From: Streptococcus mitis
Lineage (GTDB): Bacteria; Bacillota; Bacilli; Lactobacillales; Streptococcaceae
DNA: 64,000 nt
NCBI RefSeq assembly: GCF_016658865.1
Contig: NZ_CP067992.1
Coordinates: forward strand, 887,001-951,000
Direction of reading: 5' to 3'
How positions within the stretch are numbered: position 1 is the stretch's first letter; each line of letters opens with the position of its first letter. The notes under the pieces are model-generated. The model made no database searches and had not been told where the DNA came from. It saw nothing but the letters and a program-made list of their open reading frames with translations. The translations under genes and the position numbers were made by a program. Shown piece by piece: positions 25,357-36,147 of this stretch.

Positions 25357-26163
25357 ATGAAATTAATTAAAAAAATAGTAAGTAGGGCGACAGAAAACAC
25401 TCTTCTACAACTTGATAGGACTATTCTAATTTGCTCAATTATTGGACTTGTTTTGGATGTGATGGCAGTATGCTTAGTATTTCAAAGCAATTTGGAAATA
25501 TTGGGATTCATATTATTAGTTATTGTCTTTTTAGTTCTCGGCTTTGTATTTTATTTAAGATTTGTATCTAGAAAAGTTATTGATTTAGTGTTAAACGATT
25601 CTATTAATCTTAAGCTCTATGTAGACATGTTCAGAGTTCAATCAGAAAAATCTATTAAGCCCTTTAGAGCAACATATCGTGAGTATTACCAATTTATCCA
25701 AGGTCAAGTGGCTTATCTAAAAGGAGATTTTCAATCAGCTAAGGAAAACATGTCCGAATATGATTTGAAGAAAATTTGGAAGAGATTCAGAAACCATGTG
25801 TTTTTAATATCAAACTTTGAACTATTAAAAGTTTCCATTCATCTTCAAGATGCGCAAGATATTGCTTTCTTTGAGGAACAATTGTCCAAGGCACCAGATC
25901 TTAAAGGAGGCAAAGCTAAACTTGTTGCTCAAGCCCAAGCAATAAAAGATATTGTATTCAATAAAGAAGCAAACGACTACTTTGACACTACTGAACCAGA
26001 AAGTAAGCTAGCTCGAATCATGTTTTCTTATTATGGCACTCTCAATGCCCAGCTAAAAGGAGATGAAGAACGTGCCCGTAGTTTGTTTGAAAGTATCTCC
26101 CATGAAAATCCAGAACTCTTTTATGTTCAGGAAGCGAAGAAATATTTAGGAGCAGAGGAATAA
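25357..26163 (+). CDS. Two-TM hypothetical protein with TPR-like tail (second of a tandem pair)
   Basis: A 268-residue relative of the preceding protein, nine bases downstream of it. Two TM helices (about residues 22-44 and 48-68, the second ending [11 protein letters not shown]) precede a helical domain with [15 protein letters not shown], a TPR-like pair near residue 120. The C-terminal 60 residues are nearly identical to the upstream gene. It ends 11 bases before truB, so truB may be transcribed from the same message. No function is assigned; membrane-bound scaffold proteins are one possibility. Confidence 0.6.
   Translation: MKLIKKIVSRATENTLLQLDRTILICSIIGLVLDVMAVCLVFQSNLEILGFILLVIVFLVLGFVFYLRFVSRKVIDLVLNDSINLKLYVDMFRVQSEKSIKPFRATYREYYQFIQGQVAYLKGDFQSAKENMSEYDLKKIWKRFRNHVFLISNFELLKVSIHLQDAQDIAFFEEQLSKAPDLKGGKAKLVAQAQAIKDIVFNKEANDYFDTTEPESKLARIMFSYYGTLNAQLKGDEERARSLFESISHENPELFYVQEAKKYLGAEE
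25970..26150 (+). repeat. 181-bp repeat, copy 2 (3' end of second tandem gene)
   Basis: Partner of 25154-25334, at an offset of 816 bases, about the length of one gene. Recombination between the copies would delete one gene and leave a fused, in-frame reading frame. Confidence 0.85.
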
Positions 26164-26174
26164 GAGAGTAACAT

Positions 26175-27053
26175 ATGAACGGTATTATCAACTTAAAAAA
26201 AGAAGCGGGGATGACCTCGCATGATGCAGTATTTAAGCTGCGTAATATTTTGGGAACCAAGAAGATTGGTCATGGTGGGACCTTGGATCCGGATGTGGTG
26301 GGTGTTTTGCCCATTGCAGTTGGCAAGGCGACCCGCATGGTCGAATTTATGCAGGACGAGGGCAAGGTCTATGAGGGGGAAATCACTCTGGGCTATTCCA
26401 CGACGACCGAGGATGCTAGTGGGGAAGTAGTTGCAGAGACACCTGTTTTGTCGCCCTTGGATGAAACCATTGTCGATGAAGCGATTGCGAGTCTGACTGG
26501 GCCCATTACCCAGATTCCGCCTATGTACTCTGCGGTTAAGGTTAATGGTCGCAAGCTCTATGAGTATGCGCGTGCTGGTCAGGAAGTGGAGCGTCCAGAA
26601 CGTCAGGTGACCATTTATCAATTTGAACGGACAAGTCCGATTTCTTATGAGGGTCATCTTGCACGATTCACTTTTCGTGTGAAATGTAGCAAGGGGACTT
26701 ATATCCGTACCTTGTCAGTTGACTTGGGAGAGAAGCTTGGTTACGCTGCTCATATGTCACATTTAACACGGACTAGTGCTGCAGGTTTGCAACTGGAGGA
26801 TGCTCTTACCTTGGAAGAAATTGCTGCAAAAGTGGAGGCGGGTCAGCTGGACTTTCTCCATCCTTTGGAGATTGGGACAGGGGACCTCGTCAAAGTTTTC
26901 CTAAGTCCAGAAGAGGCTACAGAAGTGCGCTTTGGTCGCTTTATCGAGCTAGACCAAACAGACAAAGAACTGGCTGCCTTTGAAGGCGATACATTGCTAG
27001 CCATTCTAGAAAAACGGGATAATCTCTACAAGCCAAGAAAGGTTTTTAGCTAG
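26175..27053 (+). CDS. truB: tRNA pseudouridine(55) synthase
   Basis: A 292-residue enzyme that isomerises U55 in the T-loop of tRNAs. The catalytic aspartate is D38 in [14 protein letters not shown]; the [16 protein letters not shown] motif near residue 118 and [16 protein letters not shown] near 170 are also typical. It begins [19 protein letters not shown], standard for the family. It follows the hypothetical gene pair by 11 bases with a weak ribosome site (AGAGAG). Confidence 0.97.
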   Translation: MNGIINLKKEAGMTSHDAVFKLRNILGTKKIGHGGTLDPDVVGVLPIAVGKATRMVEFMQDEGKVYEGEITLGYSTTTEDASGEVVAETPVLSPLDETIVDEAIASLTGPITQIPPMYSAVKVNGRKLYEYARAGQEVERPERQVTIYQFERTSPISYEGHLARFTFRVKCSKGTYIRTLSVDLGEKLGYAAHMSHLTRTSAAGLQLEDALTLEEIAAKVEAGQLDFLHPLEIGTGDLVKVFLSPEEATEVRFGRFIELDQTDKELAAFEGDTLLAILEKRDNLYKPRKVFS

Positions 27054-27127
27054 TCTAACTGGGGTGTAGGGAATGTTGTTTCCCATAGACTATCCAAATC
27101 AGACTATAAATTTTGCAAAAAATGTGA

Positions 27128-27133
27128 TAGAAT
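27128..27133 (+). promoter_or_regulatory. Promoter -10 of udk
   Basis: TGATAGAAT is an extended -10 (TAGAAT at 27128-27133), 29 bases before the udk ATG, with CGGAGG as ribosome site at 27151-27156. Confidence 0.5.
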
Positions 27134-27162
27134 AGACCACGGATAAAAAAACGGAGGATAGC

Positions 27163-27801
27163 ATGCAAAATAGACCAATCATTATCGGAGTGACAGGTGG
27201 TTCTGGTGGAGGAAAAACCAGTGTTTCAAGAGCCATTTTATCGCATTTTCCTGATGAAAAGATTTCCATGATTGAGCACGATTCATACTACAAGGATCAG
27301 TCTCATTTGACCTTTGAAGAGCGTGTCAAAACCAACTACGACCATCCTTTTGCCTTTGATACAGACTTGATGATCGAGCAGATTAAGGAATTGTTGGCAG
27401 GGCGTCCGGTGGACATTCCGACTTATGACTATACAGAGCATACACGGAGTAGCAAGACTTATCGTCAGGAGCCTCAAGATGTCTTTATCGTTGAGGGGAT
27501 TTTGGTCTTGGAGGACAAGCGTCTGCGCGATTTGATGGATATCAAGATTTTTGTGGATACGGATGATGATGTGCGCATTATTCGTCGTATCAAGCGTGAT
27601 ATGGAGGAGCGTGGCCGTAGCCTTGATAGCGTTATTGACCAGTACTTAGGCGTGGTTAAACCAATGTACCATCAGTTTATCGAGCCGACTAAGCGTTATG
27701 CGGATATCGTCATTCCTGAAGGGGTTAGCAATACAGTTGCTATTGATCTGTTGACCACCAAGATCGAAAAGATTTTGGAGGAAGCTCGAAACAGCAAATA
27801 A
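27163..27801 (+). CDS. udk: Uridine kinase
   Basis: A 212-residue salvage kinase that phosphorylates uridine and cytidine. The P-loop is [11 protein letters not shown] near residues 11-21, followed by [11 protein letters not shown] (nucleoside-binding) and [12 protein letters not shown] near 85. [16 protein letters not shown] near 145 is the family lid region. The length fits the 205-215 residues usual for bacterial Udk. It has its own promoter and terminator. Confidence 0.97.
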   Translation: MQNRPIIIGVTGGSGGGKTSVSRAILSHFPDEKISMIEHDSYYKDQSHLTFEERVKTNYDHPFAFDTDLMIEQIKELLAGRPVDIPTYDYTEHTRSSKTYRQEPQDVFIVEGILVLEDKRLRDLMDIKIFVDTDDDVRIIRRIKRDMEERGRSLDSVIDQYLGVVKPMYHQFIEPTKRYADIVIPEGVSNTVAIDLLTTKIEKILEEARNSK

Positions 27802-27807
27802 TCAGAT

Positions 27808-27836
27808 GTGGAGGCCTTGCCTCCTTTTTCTATTTT
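27808..27836 (+). terminator. Terminator of udk
   Basis: GGAGGC pairs with GCCTCC around CTT, followed by TTTTTCTATTTTT. Confidence 0.85.
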
Positions 27837-27879
27837 TCCCTCATAATGGTACATAAATGGAGATTTTTAGGCATATTTT

Positions 27880-27888
27880 TGGTATAAT
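27880..27888 (+). promoter_or_regulatory. Extended -10 promoter of the xseA-recN operon
   Basis: TGGTATAAT at 27880-27888 is a perfect extended -10 element, about 40 bases before xseA. Confidence 0.55.
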
Positions 27889-27928
27889 AATACCCATGAA
27901 AGAGCAAGGAAATGAGTAGTAGGTGGAG

Positions 27929-29269
27929 ATGGAAAAGTATTTATCGGTAACAACTTTGACCAAGTATCTGAAAATGAAATTCGATAAAGACCCTTACTTG
28001 GAACGGGTCTATTTAACTGGTCAAGTTTCCAACTTTCGTAAACGACCTACTCACCAATATTTCTCACTAAAGGATGACCATGCAGTCATTCAAGCGACTA
28101 TTTGGTCTGGGATTTATCAGAAATTAGGCTTTGACCTTGAAGAAGGGATGAAGATCAATGTGATTGGGCGTGTACAGGTCTACGAACCGAGTGGTAGCTA
28201 CTCCATCATTATTGAAAAAGCTGTGCCTGATGGGGTTGGGGCGCTTGCGATTCAGTTTGAACAACTTAAGAAAAAATTGACGGAAGAAGGCCTGTTTCAA
28301 GAGAGGTTCAAGCAACCTCTGCCTCAATTTTCTAAGAGAATTGGTGTAGTGACCAGTCGCAGTGGAGCCGTTATTCGAGATATTATTACGACCGTCAGCA
28401 GGCGCTTTCCAGGTGTGGACATTCTTCTCTATCCGACCAAGGTTCAAGGTGATGGAGCGGCAGAAGAAATTGCTCGAAATATTGCGCGTGCCAATCAACG
28501 GGACGATTTGGATTTGCTCATTATTGGTCGTGGTGGTGGTTCTATCGAGGATCTCTGGGCCTTTAACGAAGAAATTGTGGTACGAGCTATTTTTGAATCT
28601 CGTTTGCCAGTTATCTCTAGTGTGGGGCATGAGACAGATGTGACCTTGGCAGATTTTGTCGCAGATAGACGGGCTGCGACGCCAACAGCAGCAGCTGAAC
28701 TAGCAACACCAGTGACCAAGTTGGATCTATTAGCTCATTTGCAAAATCAAGAAAAACGGATGGCAACAGCAGTCCGAAATGTTCTATCGAAGAAACAAGA
28801 AGCTTTGAAAAAATGCAGTCAGTCTGTTATCTTTAGACAACCAGAGCGCTTGTATGATGGTTATTTGCAACGCTTGGATCAACTACAACTGCGCTTAAAA
28901 CAAAGTTTGCGAACACAGATTTCTGATAACAAACAGCTAGTCCAAGCAAGGACACATCAACTGGTGCAATTATCACCTGTGACCAAAATCCAACGCTATC
29001 AAGACCGCCTAGGTCAGTTGGACAAGCTTCTCCGTAGCCAAATGGCGCTGGTTTATGATGCCAAAGTTGCTGAGGTCAAGAGACTTTCAGAAGCCTTACT
29101 GATGTTGGATACCAGTCGAATTGTGGCGCGTGGCTATGCTATTGTCAAAAAAGAAGAGTCCGTTATCGATTCAGTTGAGAGTTTGAAGAAAAAAGACCAA
29201 GTGACGCTTTTGATGCGAGATGGTCAAGTAGAATTAGAGGTTAAAGATGTCAAAACAAAAGAAATTTGA
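27929..29269 (+). CDS. xseA: Exodeoxyribonuclease VII large subunit
   Basis: A 446-residue catalytic subunit of the single-strand exonuclease. An N-terminal OB fold (about residues 5-100) is followed by the nuclease domain with [14 protein letters not shown] (near 140), [16 protein letters not shown] (near 190) and [19 protein letters not shown] (near 230), and then a long coiled coil (about 265-400). The ATG at 27929 agrees with the length in pneumococcus; a GTG two codons earlier is also possible, since the ribosome site is crowded. It overlaps xseB by 23 bases. Confidence 0.93.
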   Translation: MEKYLSVTTLTKYLKMKFDKDPYLERVYLTGQVSNFRKRPTHQYFSLKDDHAVIQATIWSGIYQKLGFDLEEGMKINVIGRVQVYEPSGSYSIIIEKAVPDGVGALAIQFEQLKKKLTEEGLFQERFKQPLPQFSKRIGVVTSRSGAVIRDIITTVSRRFPGVDILLYPTKVQGDGAAEEIARNIARANQRDDLDLLIIGRGGGSIEDLWAFNEEIVVRAIFESRLPVISSVGHETDVTLADFVADRRAATPTAAAELATPVTKLDLLAHLQNQEKRMATAVRNVLSKKQEALKKCSQSVIFRQPERLYDGYLQRLDQLQLRLKQSLRTQISDNKQLVQARTHQLVQLSPVTKIQRYQDRLGQLDKLLRSQMALVYDAKVAEVKRLSEALLMLDTSRIVARGYAIVKKEESVIDSVESLKKKDQVTLLMRDGQVELEVKDVKTKEI

Positions 29270-29459
29270 GGAAAATCTTACAGAACTAGAGACTATTGTC
29301 CAAAGTTTGGAAAATGGTGAAATTGCTCTCGAAGATGCGATTGCGGCCTTTCAAAAGGGTATGGTCTTGTCAAAAGAGCTCCAAGCGACGCTGGACAAGG
29401 CTGAAAAGACCTTGGTCAAGGTCATGCAAGAAGACGGAACAGAGAGTGATTTTGAATGA
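29247..29459 (+). CDS. xseB: Exodeoxyribonuclease VII small subunit
   Basis: A 70-residue helical subunit of exonuclease VII. The sequence [20 protein letters not shown] and [19 protein letters not shown] are diagnostic of XseB. It overlaps the end of xseA by 23 bases and the start of the prenyltransferase gene by four (ATGA), so translation is coupled across all three. Confidence 0.96.
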   Translation: MSKQKKFEENLTELETIVQSLENGEIALEDAIAAFQKGMVLSKELQATLDKAEKTLVKVMQEDGTESDFE

Positions 29460-30331
29460 GAAAGCAAGAAAAATTAGCTCTTGTCGAGTCAGCCTTGGAA
29501 GATTTTTATGGCGACCAGCAGTTTTCCTCTAGTTTGCGAGAGTCTGTTCTCTATTCTATTCATGCTGGTGGCAAGCGTATTCGGCCTTTTCTCTTGTTAG
29601 AAGTTTTGGAAGCCTTGCATATTGCCATCAAACCTGCTCACGCGCAGGTGGCCGCGGCCTTGGAAATGATTCATACAGGTAGTTTGATTCACGATGATCT
29701 TCCAGCTATGGATGATGATGATTACCGTCGGGGACGCTTGACCAATCACAAGAAATTCGGTGAAGCTATGGCCATTTTGGCTGGAGATGCTTTATTCCTA
29801 GATCCTTATGCCTTGATAGCGCAGGCAGATTTGCCAAGTCAGATCAAGGTGGACTTGATTGCCAATTTATCTCTTGCTTCAGGAAGTCTGGGTATGGTAG
29901 CAGGGCAGGTTTTGGACATGGAAGGCGAACACCAGCATTTGTCTTTGGAAGAACTCCAGACCATTCATGCCAATAAGACTGGAAAATTACTAGCCTATCC
30001 CTTCCAAGCAGCAGCCATCATAGCCGAATTGGAACCTGAAATGCAGGCAAAACTGAAAACTATTGGGGAATTGATTGGACTTGCTTTTCAAGTTCGAGAC
30101 GATGTACTGGATGTGACCGCTAGTTTTGAGGAAATCGGCAAGACACCACAAAAGGATTTGCAGGCTGAAAAATCAACCTATCCTGCTTTGTTGGGCTTGG
30201 AAGAAGCTATTGCCTTTTGTAACCAAACTCTGGATCAAGCTAATGCCAAATTAGAAGAAATTGCCCAGCAGGTTTCCTTTGAAACAGAATCGATTGTAAA
30301 AGTAGTAGAAAGTTTGAGAATCAATGGCTAA
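29456..30331 (+). CDS. ispA: Polyprenyl (farnesyl) diphosphate synthase
   Basis: A 291-residue trans-prenyltransferase that condenses isopentenyl diphosphate with allylic diphosphates. The first aspartate-rich motif is [15 protein letters not shown] (near residue 83) and the second is [11 protein letters not shown] (near 217). [12 protein letters not shown] near 38 binds substrate. Chain length is most likely C15 (family IspA), but cannot be proved from sequence alone. It overlaps xseB by four bases and tlyA by eight. Confidence 0.92.
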   Translation: MRKQEKLALVESALEDFYGDQQFSSSLRESVLYSIHAGGKRIRPFLLLEVLEALHIAIKPAHAQVAAALEMIHTGSLIHDDLPAMDDDDYRRGRLTNHKKFGEAMAILAGDALFLDPYALIAQADLPSQIKVDLIANLSLASGSLGMVAGQVLDMEGEHQHLSLEELQTIHANKTGKLLAYPFQAAAIIAELEPEMQAKLKTIGELIGLAFQVRDDVLDVTASFEEIGKTPQKDLQAEKSTYPALLGLEEAIAFCNQTLDQANAKLEEIAQQVSFETESIVKVVESLRING

Positions 30332-31139
30332 GGAAAGAGTGGATGTACTAGCTTATAAACAGGGCTTGTTTGAAACGAGAGAACAAGCCAAGCGCGGCGT
30401 CATGGCTGGTCTAGTCGTAGCAGTCCTTAATGGAGAACGGTTTGATAAACCAGGAGAGAAAATTCCAGACGACACCGAGCTAAAACTCAAGGGGGAGAAA
30501 CTCAAGTATGTCAGCCGTGGTGGTTTAAAACTGGAAAAGGCCTTGCAGGTCTTTGATTTGTCAGTTGATGGAGCGACCACAATTGATATCGGTGCTTCTA
30601 CTGGTGGCTTTACCGATGTTATGTTGCAGAATGGTGCTGAACTTGTTTTTGCAGTTGATGTCGGTACCAATCAGTTGGCTTGGAAATTACGCCAAGACCC
30701 GCGGGTTGTCAGTATGGAGCAATTCAATTTCCGCTATGCTGAAAAGACTGATTTCGAGCAGGAACCGAGCTTTGCCAGTATTGATGTGAGTTTCATTTCC
30801 CTAAGTCTTATTTTGCCGGCCTTGCACCGTGTGTTGGCTAATCAGGGTCAGGTTGTGGCTTTGGTTAAGCCCCAGTTTGAAGCAGGACGTGAGCAAATCG
30901 GGAAAAATGGAATTATTCGAGATGCTAAGGTTCATCAGAATGTCCTTGAATCTGTCACAGCTATGGCAGTAGAGGAAGGTTTTTCAGTCCTTGGTTTGGA
31001 TTTTTCTCCCATCCAAGGTGGTCATGGAAATATTGAGTTTTTAGCGTATTTGAAAAAAGAAGAGTCAGCAAGCAATCAGGTTCTTGCTGAGATTGCAGAA
31101 GTAGTAGAGAGGGCGCATAGTCAATTTAAAAATGAATAA
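30324..31139 (+). CDS. tlyA: TlyA family rRNA methyltransferase
   Basis: A 271-residue protein with an N-terminal S4 RNA-binding domain (about residues 4-65) and a C-terminal FtsJ/RrmJ-like methyltransferase domain. The SAM-binding motif is DIGASTGGFTDVMLQNGA near residue 90 and the catalytic-region motif ALVKPQFE is near 183. Family members 2'-O-methylate rRNA; older annotations call them hemolysin A. It overlaps both neighbours by eight bases. Confidence 0.92.
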   Translation: MAKERVDVLAYKQGLFETREQAKRGVMAGLVVAVLNGERFDKPGEKIPDDTELKLKGEKLKYVSRGGLKLEKALQVFDLSVDGATTIDIGASTGGFTDVMLQNGAELVFAVDVGTNQLAWKLRQDPRVVSMEQFNFRYAEKTDFEQEPSFASIDVSFISLSLILPALHRVLANQGQVVALVKPQFEAGREQIGKNGIIRDAKVHQNVLESVTAMAVEEGFSVLGLDFSPIQGGHGNIEFLAYLKKEESASNQVLAEIAEVVERAHSQFKNE

Positions 31140-31563
31140 AAAAGAGAGACTTGAAAAAATTAGACGATTTGTGACAGATTATCAAATCGGTACGCAAGAA
31201 GAAATCGTAGAACATTTGAAAGAGGCAGGAATCACTGCCACTCAAGCAACAGTATCACGAGATATCAAAGAGTTAGGCATTGTCAAAATTCCTTTGAGAG
31301 ACAACACCTATGTCTATGAATTGCCAAAATCAATCGTAAAAAGTTTGCAACTGGCTGAAGACAATATCGAATCGGCTGAATTGATGGATAAGATGATTAA
31401 TCTCCAAGTCATCCCAGGAAATACTGCTTTTGTAAAAGCTCAGTTAATCGAGACTTTTGCGGACAAGATTTTTAGCTGTTTGGCTGATGATAGTTCGATT
31501 TTAGTCATTGCCAGAAGTGAAAATCTAGCTGAGGAAATCTTTGAACAAGTAAAAAATTGGTAG
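31132..31563 (+). CDS. argR: ArgR/AhrC family arginine repressor
   Basis: A 143-residue regulator. The N-terminal winged helix contains IGTQEEIVEHLKEAGI and TQATVSRDIKELGIVKIP (about residues 19-62), the classic ArgR DNA-binding segment. The C-terminal domain (about 75-143) should form the arginine-binding hexamer (GNTAFVKAQLIE, CLADDSSILVIAR). Streptococci usually have several ArgR homologues; this copy sits in the conserved tlyA-argR-recN context. No ARG box was identified in the window. Confidence 0.92.
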   Translation: MNKKERLEKIRRFVTDYQIGTQEEIVEHLKEAGITATQATVSRDIKELGIVKIPLRDNTYVYELPKSIVKSLQLAEDNIESAELMDKMINLQVIPGNTAFVKAQLIETFADKIFSCLADDSSILVIARSENLAEEIFEQVKNW

Positions 31564-31569
31564 GTCTAT

Positions 31570-33237
31570 ATGTTACTTGAAATTTCGATAAAAAACTTTG
31601 CCATTATTGAGGCTATTTCCCTCAATTTTGAAAAGGGAATGACTGTCCTGACTGGTGAAACGGGTGCAGGGAAGTCGATTATCATTGATGCCATGAATAT
31701 GATGTTGGGAGCTCGTGCTACGACAGATGTTATTCGTCATGGTGCGCCAAAGGCAGAGATTGAGGGGCTTTTCTCAGTTGAGAATAGTCGCCTTTTACAG
31801 GAAATTTTTGATGAGCAAGGTTTGGAAATGGGGGATGAGATTATCATCCGTCGGGAAATTCTGCAAAATGGTCGTAGTATCAGCCGTGTCAATGGTCAGA
31901 TGGTTAATCTGTCTGTTTTGCGCGCTATTGGGCAACATCTGGTAGATATTCATGGTCAGCATGACCAAGAGGAGTTAATGCGTCCCCAACTGCATATTCA
32001 AATGTTGGATGAATTTGGTGATACAGGCTTTTGGGCCTTGAAAGAAACCTATCAAACGAGTTTTGATGCCTATCGAAAAATGCGTAAGCAGGTTCTGGAA
32101 GTCAAGAAAAACCAACAGGAACACAAGGCACGTATTGAAATGTTGGAATTTCAAATGGCAGAGATTGAGGCGGCAAACTTGCAGGCTGGAGAAGACCTGT
32201 CTCTCAACCAAGAGCGTGATAAACTTCTTAATCATAAAAATATTGCGGATACGCTGACCAATGCGTACAGTATGTTGGACAATGAAGACTTTTCAAGTCT
32301 GGCCAATGTTCGTTCAGCCATGAATGACATGGAAAGTGTTGAAGAGTACGACCCTGAATACCGTGAAATTTCAAGCTCTTTGTCTGAGACATACTATGTC
32401 TTAGAAGACATTAGCAAGCGTTTGGAAGCTATTATTGAGGACCTTGATTTTGATGGCAATCGTCTCATGCAGGTCGAGAATCGTTTGGACCTCCTTCATA
32501 CTATTACCCGTAAGTATGGTGAGACTGTTGATGATGTCTTGCTTTATTTTGCTAAAATTACAGAAGAATACAATCTCTTGACAGGCAATAACCTTTCTTC
32601 TGAGGACATGGAAGCAGAGCTTAAGAAGTTGGAAGTTAATCTTGTCGATTTGGCAGGTCAGCTTGCCTCTGCTCGTCATGATTTGGCCCAGCAGCTCGAA
32701 GCTGAGATTAAACAAGAACTTCAAGACCTTTATATGGAAAAAGCCCAGTTTCAGGTTCGTTTTAGCAAGGGCAAATTCAGTCGTGAGGGCAATGAAACGG
32801 TCGAGTTTTACATTTCAACCAATCCTGGCGAAGACTTTAAACCCTTGGTCAAGGTTGCGTCTGGTGGGGAATTATCTCGTCTCATGCTAGCTATTAAATC
32901 TGCCTTTTCTCGTAAAGAAGGTAAGACCAGCATTGTCTTTGATGAGGTGGATACGGGAGTTTCAGGTCGTGTAGCTCAGGCCATCGCGCAGAAGATTCAC
33001 AAGATTGGTCAGCATGGTCAGGTTCTTGCTATTTCCCATTTACCACAAGTGATTGCGATTGCGGATTATCAGTTCTTTATTGAGAAGATTAGCAATGAGC
33101 ATTCAACGGTTTCGACTGTTCGTCTCTTGACGGTTGAAGAGCGAGTGGAGGAAGTTGCCAAGATGTTGGCTGGTGATGATGTGACGGAAGCAGCCCTGAC
33201 GCAAGCTAGAGAATTGTTGAGAAACAGGGAGAAATAA
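31570..33237 (+). CDS. recN: DNA repair protein RecN
   Basis: A 555-residue SMC-like ATPase for double-strand-break repair. Walker A TGETGAGKSIIID is near residue 30, and the Q-loop region and DIHGQHDQEELM near 135. A coiled coil runs about 165-370. ABC signature VASGGELSRLMLA lies near 435 and Walker B SIVFDEVDTGVSGR near 460. It follows argR by six bases and ends one base before the phosphatase gene. Confidence 0.96.
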   Translation: MLLEISIKNFAIIEAISLNFEKGMTVLTGETGAGKSIIIDAMNMMLGARATTDVIRHGAPKAEIEGLFSVENSRLLQEIFDEQGLEMGDEIIIRREILQNGRSISRVNGQMVNLSVLRAIGQHLVDIHGQHDQEELMRPQLHIQMLDEFGDTGFWALKETYQTSFDAYRKMRKQVLEVKKNQQEHKARIEMLEFQMAEIEAANLQAGEDLSLNQERDKLLNHKNIADTLTNAYSMLDNEDFSSLANVRSAMNDMESVEEYDPEYREISSSLSETYYVLEDISKRLEAIIEDLDFDGNRLMQVENRLDLLHTITRKYGETVDDVLLYFAKITEEYNLLTGNNLSSEDMEAELKKLEVNLVDLAGQLASARHDLAQQLEAEIKQELQDLYMEKAQFQVRFSKGKFSREGNETVEFYISTNPGEDFKPLVKVASGGELSRLMLAIKSAFSRKEGKTSIVFDEVDTGVSGRVAQAIAQKIHKIGQHGQVLAISHLPQVIAIADYQFFIEKISNEHSTVSTVRLLTVEERVEEVAKMLAGDDVTEAALTQARELLRNREK

Positions 33238-33238
33238 G

Positions 33239-33967
33239 ATGACAGACTATTATGTAATTGGAGACGTTCACGGAAAAGCTGGGATGCTAGAAGACCTTCT
33301 CAAAACATGGGATGGTCAGACCCAGTTGCTCTTTCTAGGTGATTTGATTGACCGTGGTGAGGATAGTCGCCGTGTTCTAGAGATGGTTAAGGACTTAGTG
33401 GACAATCAAGGGGCGATCTGTTTGTCAGGAAATCACGAGTATATGTTTTTGACTTGGCTCGATGACCCAGAAGAAAGTTATGACCACTATCGTCGTAATG
33501 GTGGAGATACAACCATTAACTCTATCCTAGGTCGTCCCTTGAATGCACCAGTTGATGGAGTGGAGGATGCCAAGCGTGTCGCTACTGAAGCGGCAGATTT
33601 GGTCGAATTTATTCGTCAAATGCCATTTGTGGTAGAGACAGATAAGTATATCTTTGTTCATGCAGGTATTGATTTGACCTTGGATGACTGGCATGAAACA
33701 ACAGATTACAAGAAAGTCTGGCTTAGAAAACCATTCCACGAAGCCGAAAATCATACTGGAAAAACCATTGTTTTCGGACATACACCAGTTTATGGTTTAC
33801 TGAAGCAAGAACGAGGTACAGCTGAGCTTTGGACGACAGAAGATGGTAAGATTGGGATGGACGGAGGAGCTGTTTATGGTGGTGTCCTTCATGGAATTGT
33901 TTTTACAGACCAAGGAATGACAGAACACCACTTTATCGAAAATGACGGCTTTGTCGCTGAAGATTAG
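33239..33967 (+). CDS. Metallophosphoesterase, PPP-type serine/threonine phosphatase-like
   Basis: A 242-residue cytoplasmic hydrolase of the calcineurin-like family. The metal-binding motifs are in order: GDVHGK (residues 8-13), GDLIDRGEDSRR (near 33), GNHEYM (near 63), then HAGIDLTL (near 140) and FGHTPVYG (near 178). This resembles the PrpE/ApaH branch, so the substrate could be a phosphoprotein or a dinucleoside polyphosphate. One base separates it from recN, so it belongs to the same operon. Confidence 0.85.
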   Translation: MTDYYVIGDVHGKAGMLEDLLKTWDGQTQLLFLGDLIDRGEDSRRVLEMVKDLVDNQGAICLSGNHEYMFLTWLDDPEESYDHYRRNGGDTTINSILGRPLNAPVDGVEDAKRVATEAADLVEFIRQMPFVVETDKYIFVHAGIDLTLDDWHETTDYKKVWLRKPFHEAENHTGKTIVFGHTPVYGLLKQERGTAELWTTEDGKIGMDGGAVYGGVLHGIVFTDQGMTEHHFIENDGFVAED

Positions 33968-34045
33968 TACTCCTAGCAGGGTATGGTCTTGTCAAAATAT
34001 CAAAAACAATTTATAATAAATAGATACCCTGAAAGGAAGAGAATC

Positions 34046-35869
34046 ATGAATTTAGAAGAATTGAAACAACGACAGGAGAAGATCCGTAACTTCTCTATTA
34101 TTGCCCATATTGACCACGGTAAGTCGACTCTAGCAGACCGCATTTTGGAAAAGACAGAGACAGTTTCAAGCCGTGAAATGCAGGCCCAGCTTTTGGATAG
34201 CATGGATCTAGAGCGGGAACGTGGGATTACTATTAAACTCAATGCTATCGAGCTCAATTATACTGCAAAAGATGGGGAAACTTATATTTTCCACTTAATT
34301 GACACGCCGGGGCACGTGGATTTTACCTATGAAGTTTCACGTTCGCTAGCTGCCTGTGAGGGTGCTATTTTGGTGGTCGATGCTGCCCAAGGAATTGAGG
34401 CTCAAACTCTTGCCAATGTTTATCTAGCCTTGGACAATGATTTGGAAATCATGCCAGTCATTAACAAAATTGACCTGCCAGCTGCAGATCCAGAGCGCGT
34501 GCGTACAGAAATTGAGGACGTCATTGGTTTGGATGCTAGCGAAGCAGTCTTAGCATCAGCTAAAGCTGGTATTGGTATCGAAGAAATTCTTGAGCAAATC
34601 GTAGAAAAAGTGCCAGCACCAACGGGTGATGTGACGGCGCCGCTTAAAGCCTTGATTTTTGACTCTGTTTACGATGCTTACCGCGGGGTTATTCTCCAAG
34701 TTCGCGTTATGGATGGAGTGGTCAAACCTGGCGATAAGATTCAGCTCATGAGCAATGGCAAGACCTTTGATGTTACGGAAGTCGGTATTTTCACACCAAA
34801 AGCAGTTGGTCGTGATTTCCTTGCGACTGGTGACGTTGGTTATATTGCGGCTTCTATTAAGACGGTTCAGGACACTCGTGTGGGTGATACCGTTACCTTG
34901 GCAACCAATCCTGCTGCAGAGCCCTTACATGGTTACAAGCAGATGAATCCTATGGTCTTTGCGGGTCTCTATCCAATCGAGTCAAACAAGTACAATGATC
35001 TACGTGAAGCGCTTGAAAAATTGCAACTGAATGATGCTAGTCTTCAGTTTGAACCAGAAACATCTCAGGCACTTGGATTTGGTTTCCGTTGTGGTTTCCT
35101 TGGACTTCTCCATATGGATGTTATCCAAGAGCGTTTAGAGCGTGAGTTTAACATTGACCTCATCATGACAGCGCCGTCTGTTATCTATAAGGTTAATTTG
35201 ACTGACGGTGAATCAATGGATGTGTCAAACCCGTCTGAGTTCCCAGACCCAACCAAGATTGCGACCATTGAAGAGCCTTATGTTAAGGCGCAGATTATGG
35301 TACCACAGGAGTTCGTCGGAGCAGTAATGGAATTGGCTCAGCGCAAGCGTGGGGACTTTGTGACTATGGACTATATCGATGATAATCGTGTTAATGTCAT
35401 CTATCAAATTCCACTTGCTGAAATCGTCTTTGACTTCTTTGATAAACTTAAATCTTCGACACGTGGTTATGCAAGCTTTGACTACGAATTGTCAGAGTAT
35501 CGCCCATCTAAGCTGGTGAAAATGGATATCCTTCTCAATGGAGACAAGGTGGATGCCCTCAGCTTTATCGTTCACAAGGACTTTGCCTACGAACGTGGGA
35601 AACTCATCGTTGATAAGCTCAAGAAAATCATCCCTCGTCAACAATTTGAAGTTCCGATTCAAGCAGCAATTGGACACAAGATTGTGGCTCGTACTGATAT
35701 CAAGGCTCTTCGTAAGAACGTACTTGCTAAGTGTTATGGTGGAGACGTTTCTCGTAAACGTAAACTCCTTGAAAAACAAAAAGCTGGTAAGAAACGTATG
35801 AAAGCTATCGGATCAGTAGAAGTTCCGCAAGAAGCCTTCCTTAGCGTCTTGAGTATGGATGAAGAATAA
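34046..35869 (+). CDS. lepA: Elongation factor 4 (back-translocase LepA)
   Basis: This 607-residue translational GTPase acts on stalled or mistranslocated ribosomes. G motifs are [14 protein letters not shown] (near residue 18), [15 protein letters not shown] (near 80) and [10 protein letters not shown] (near 134). The LepA-specific C-terminal domain ends [17 protein letters not shown]. The ATG at 34046 gives the standard [17 protein letters not shown] start after AAAGGAAG; a longer frame open from 33983 is not supported. A strong terminator follows. Confidence 0.98.
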   Translation: MNLEELKQRQEKIRNFSIIAHIDHGKSTLADRILEKTETVSSREMQAQLLDSMDLERERGITIKLNAIELNYTAKDGETYIFHLIDTPGHVDFTYEVSRSLAACEGAILVVDAAQGIEAQTLANVYLALDNDLEIMPVINKIDLPAADPERVRTEIEDVIGLDASEAVLASAKAGIGIEEILEQIVEKVPAPTGDVTAPLKALIFDSVYDAYRGVILQVRVMDGVVKPGDKIQLMSNGKTFDVTEVGIFTPKAVGRDFLATGDVGYIAASIKTVQDTRVGDTVTLATNPAAEPLHGYKQMNPMVFAGLYPIESNKYNDLREALEKLQLNDASLQFEPETSQALGFGFRCGFLGLLHMDVIQERLEREFNIDLIMTAPSVIYKVNLTDGESMDVSNPSEFPDPTKIATIEEPYVKAQIMVPQEFVGAVMELAQRKRGDFVTMDYIDDNRVNVIYQIPLAEIVFDFFDKLKSSTRGYASFDYELSEYRPSKLVKMDILLNGDKVDALSFIVHKDFAYERGKLIVDKLKKIIPRQQFEVPIQAAIGHKIVARTDIKALRKNVLAKCYGGDVSRKRKLLEKQKAGKKRMKAIGSVEVPQEAFLSVLSMDEE

Positions 35870-35878
35870 TGATTCTAT

Positions 35879-35918
35879 ATAAAACTCTTGAAATACATTC
35901 AAGAGTTTTATATTTTTA
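35879..35918 (+). terminator. Terminator of lepA
   Basis: ATAAAACTCTTGAA pairs with TTCAAGAGTTTTAT around a short loop, followed by ATTTTTAG. Confidence 0.88.
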
Positions 35919-35919
35919 G

Positions 35920-35970
35920 TTAAAAATTGTAACTTAACTCCATTTATGGTAGAGTAAAATACGGAGGTTA
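35920..35970 (+). repeat. Duplicated promoter, copy 1 (orphan)
   Basis: TTGTAA (35927-35932), 17 bases, then TGGTAGAGT, and a CGGAGG ribosome site. The segment matches 36943-36993 with about four differences. The ATG after this copy (35972) meets a TAA after three codons, so the original reading frame has been lost or replaced. Confidence 0.7.
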
Positions 35971-35991
35971 TATGGAATACTAAAAGTTATT

Positions 35992-36147
35992 ATGACTAGG
36001 AAAATTTTAAATAAAATTGATAAAGAACTGGGGCAGAAAATGAATTAGAATAATGATTCTATTTTACCGCTTGGATCTATAATTGTTAGTAAAGAAGGGG
36101 CGATTTCTTTAACTTATGATGAAAGTATTAGAAGAAAAACAAATTAA
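35992..36147 (+). pseudogene. Broken small ORF, possibly DUF4176-like
   Basis: From the ATG at 35992 the frame reads MTRKILNKIDKELGQKMN, then a TAG (36046), then continues openly for 32 codons with NNDSILPLGSIIVSKEGAIS before a TAA. The ILPLGSIIVSKEG stretch resembles the LPLGSVV.LKEG opening of DUF4176 proteins, which occur in streptococcal type VII secretion clusters. The homology is from pattern memory and short, so confidence is low. Its end overlaps the next gene in another frame. Confidence 0.3.

Noticed and set aside
33983..34045. A 21-residue N-terminal extension of LepA.
   Set aside because: The family begins at MNLEELK, which has AAAGGAAG at proper spacing; the extension has no ribosome site.
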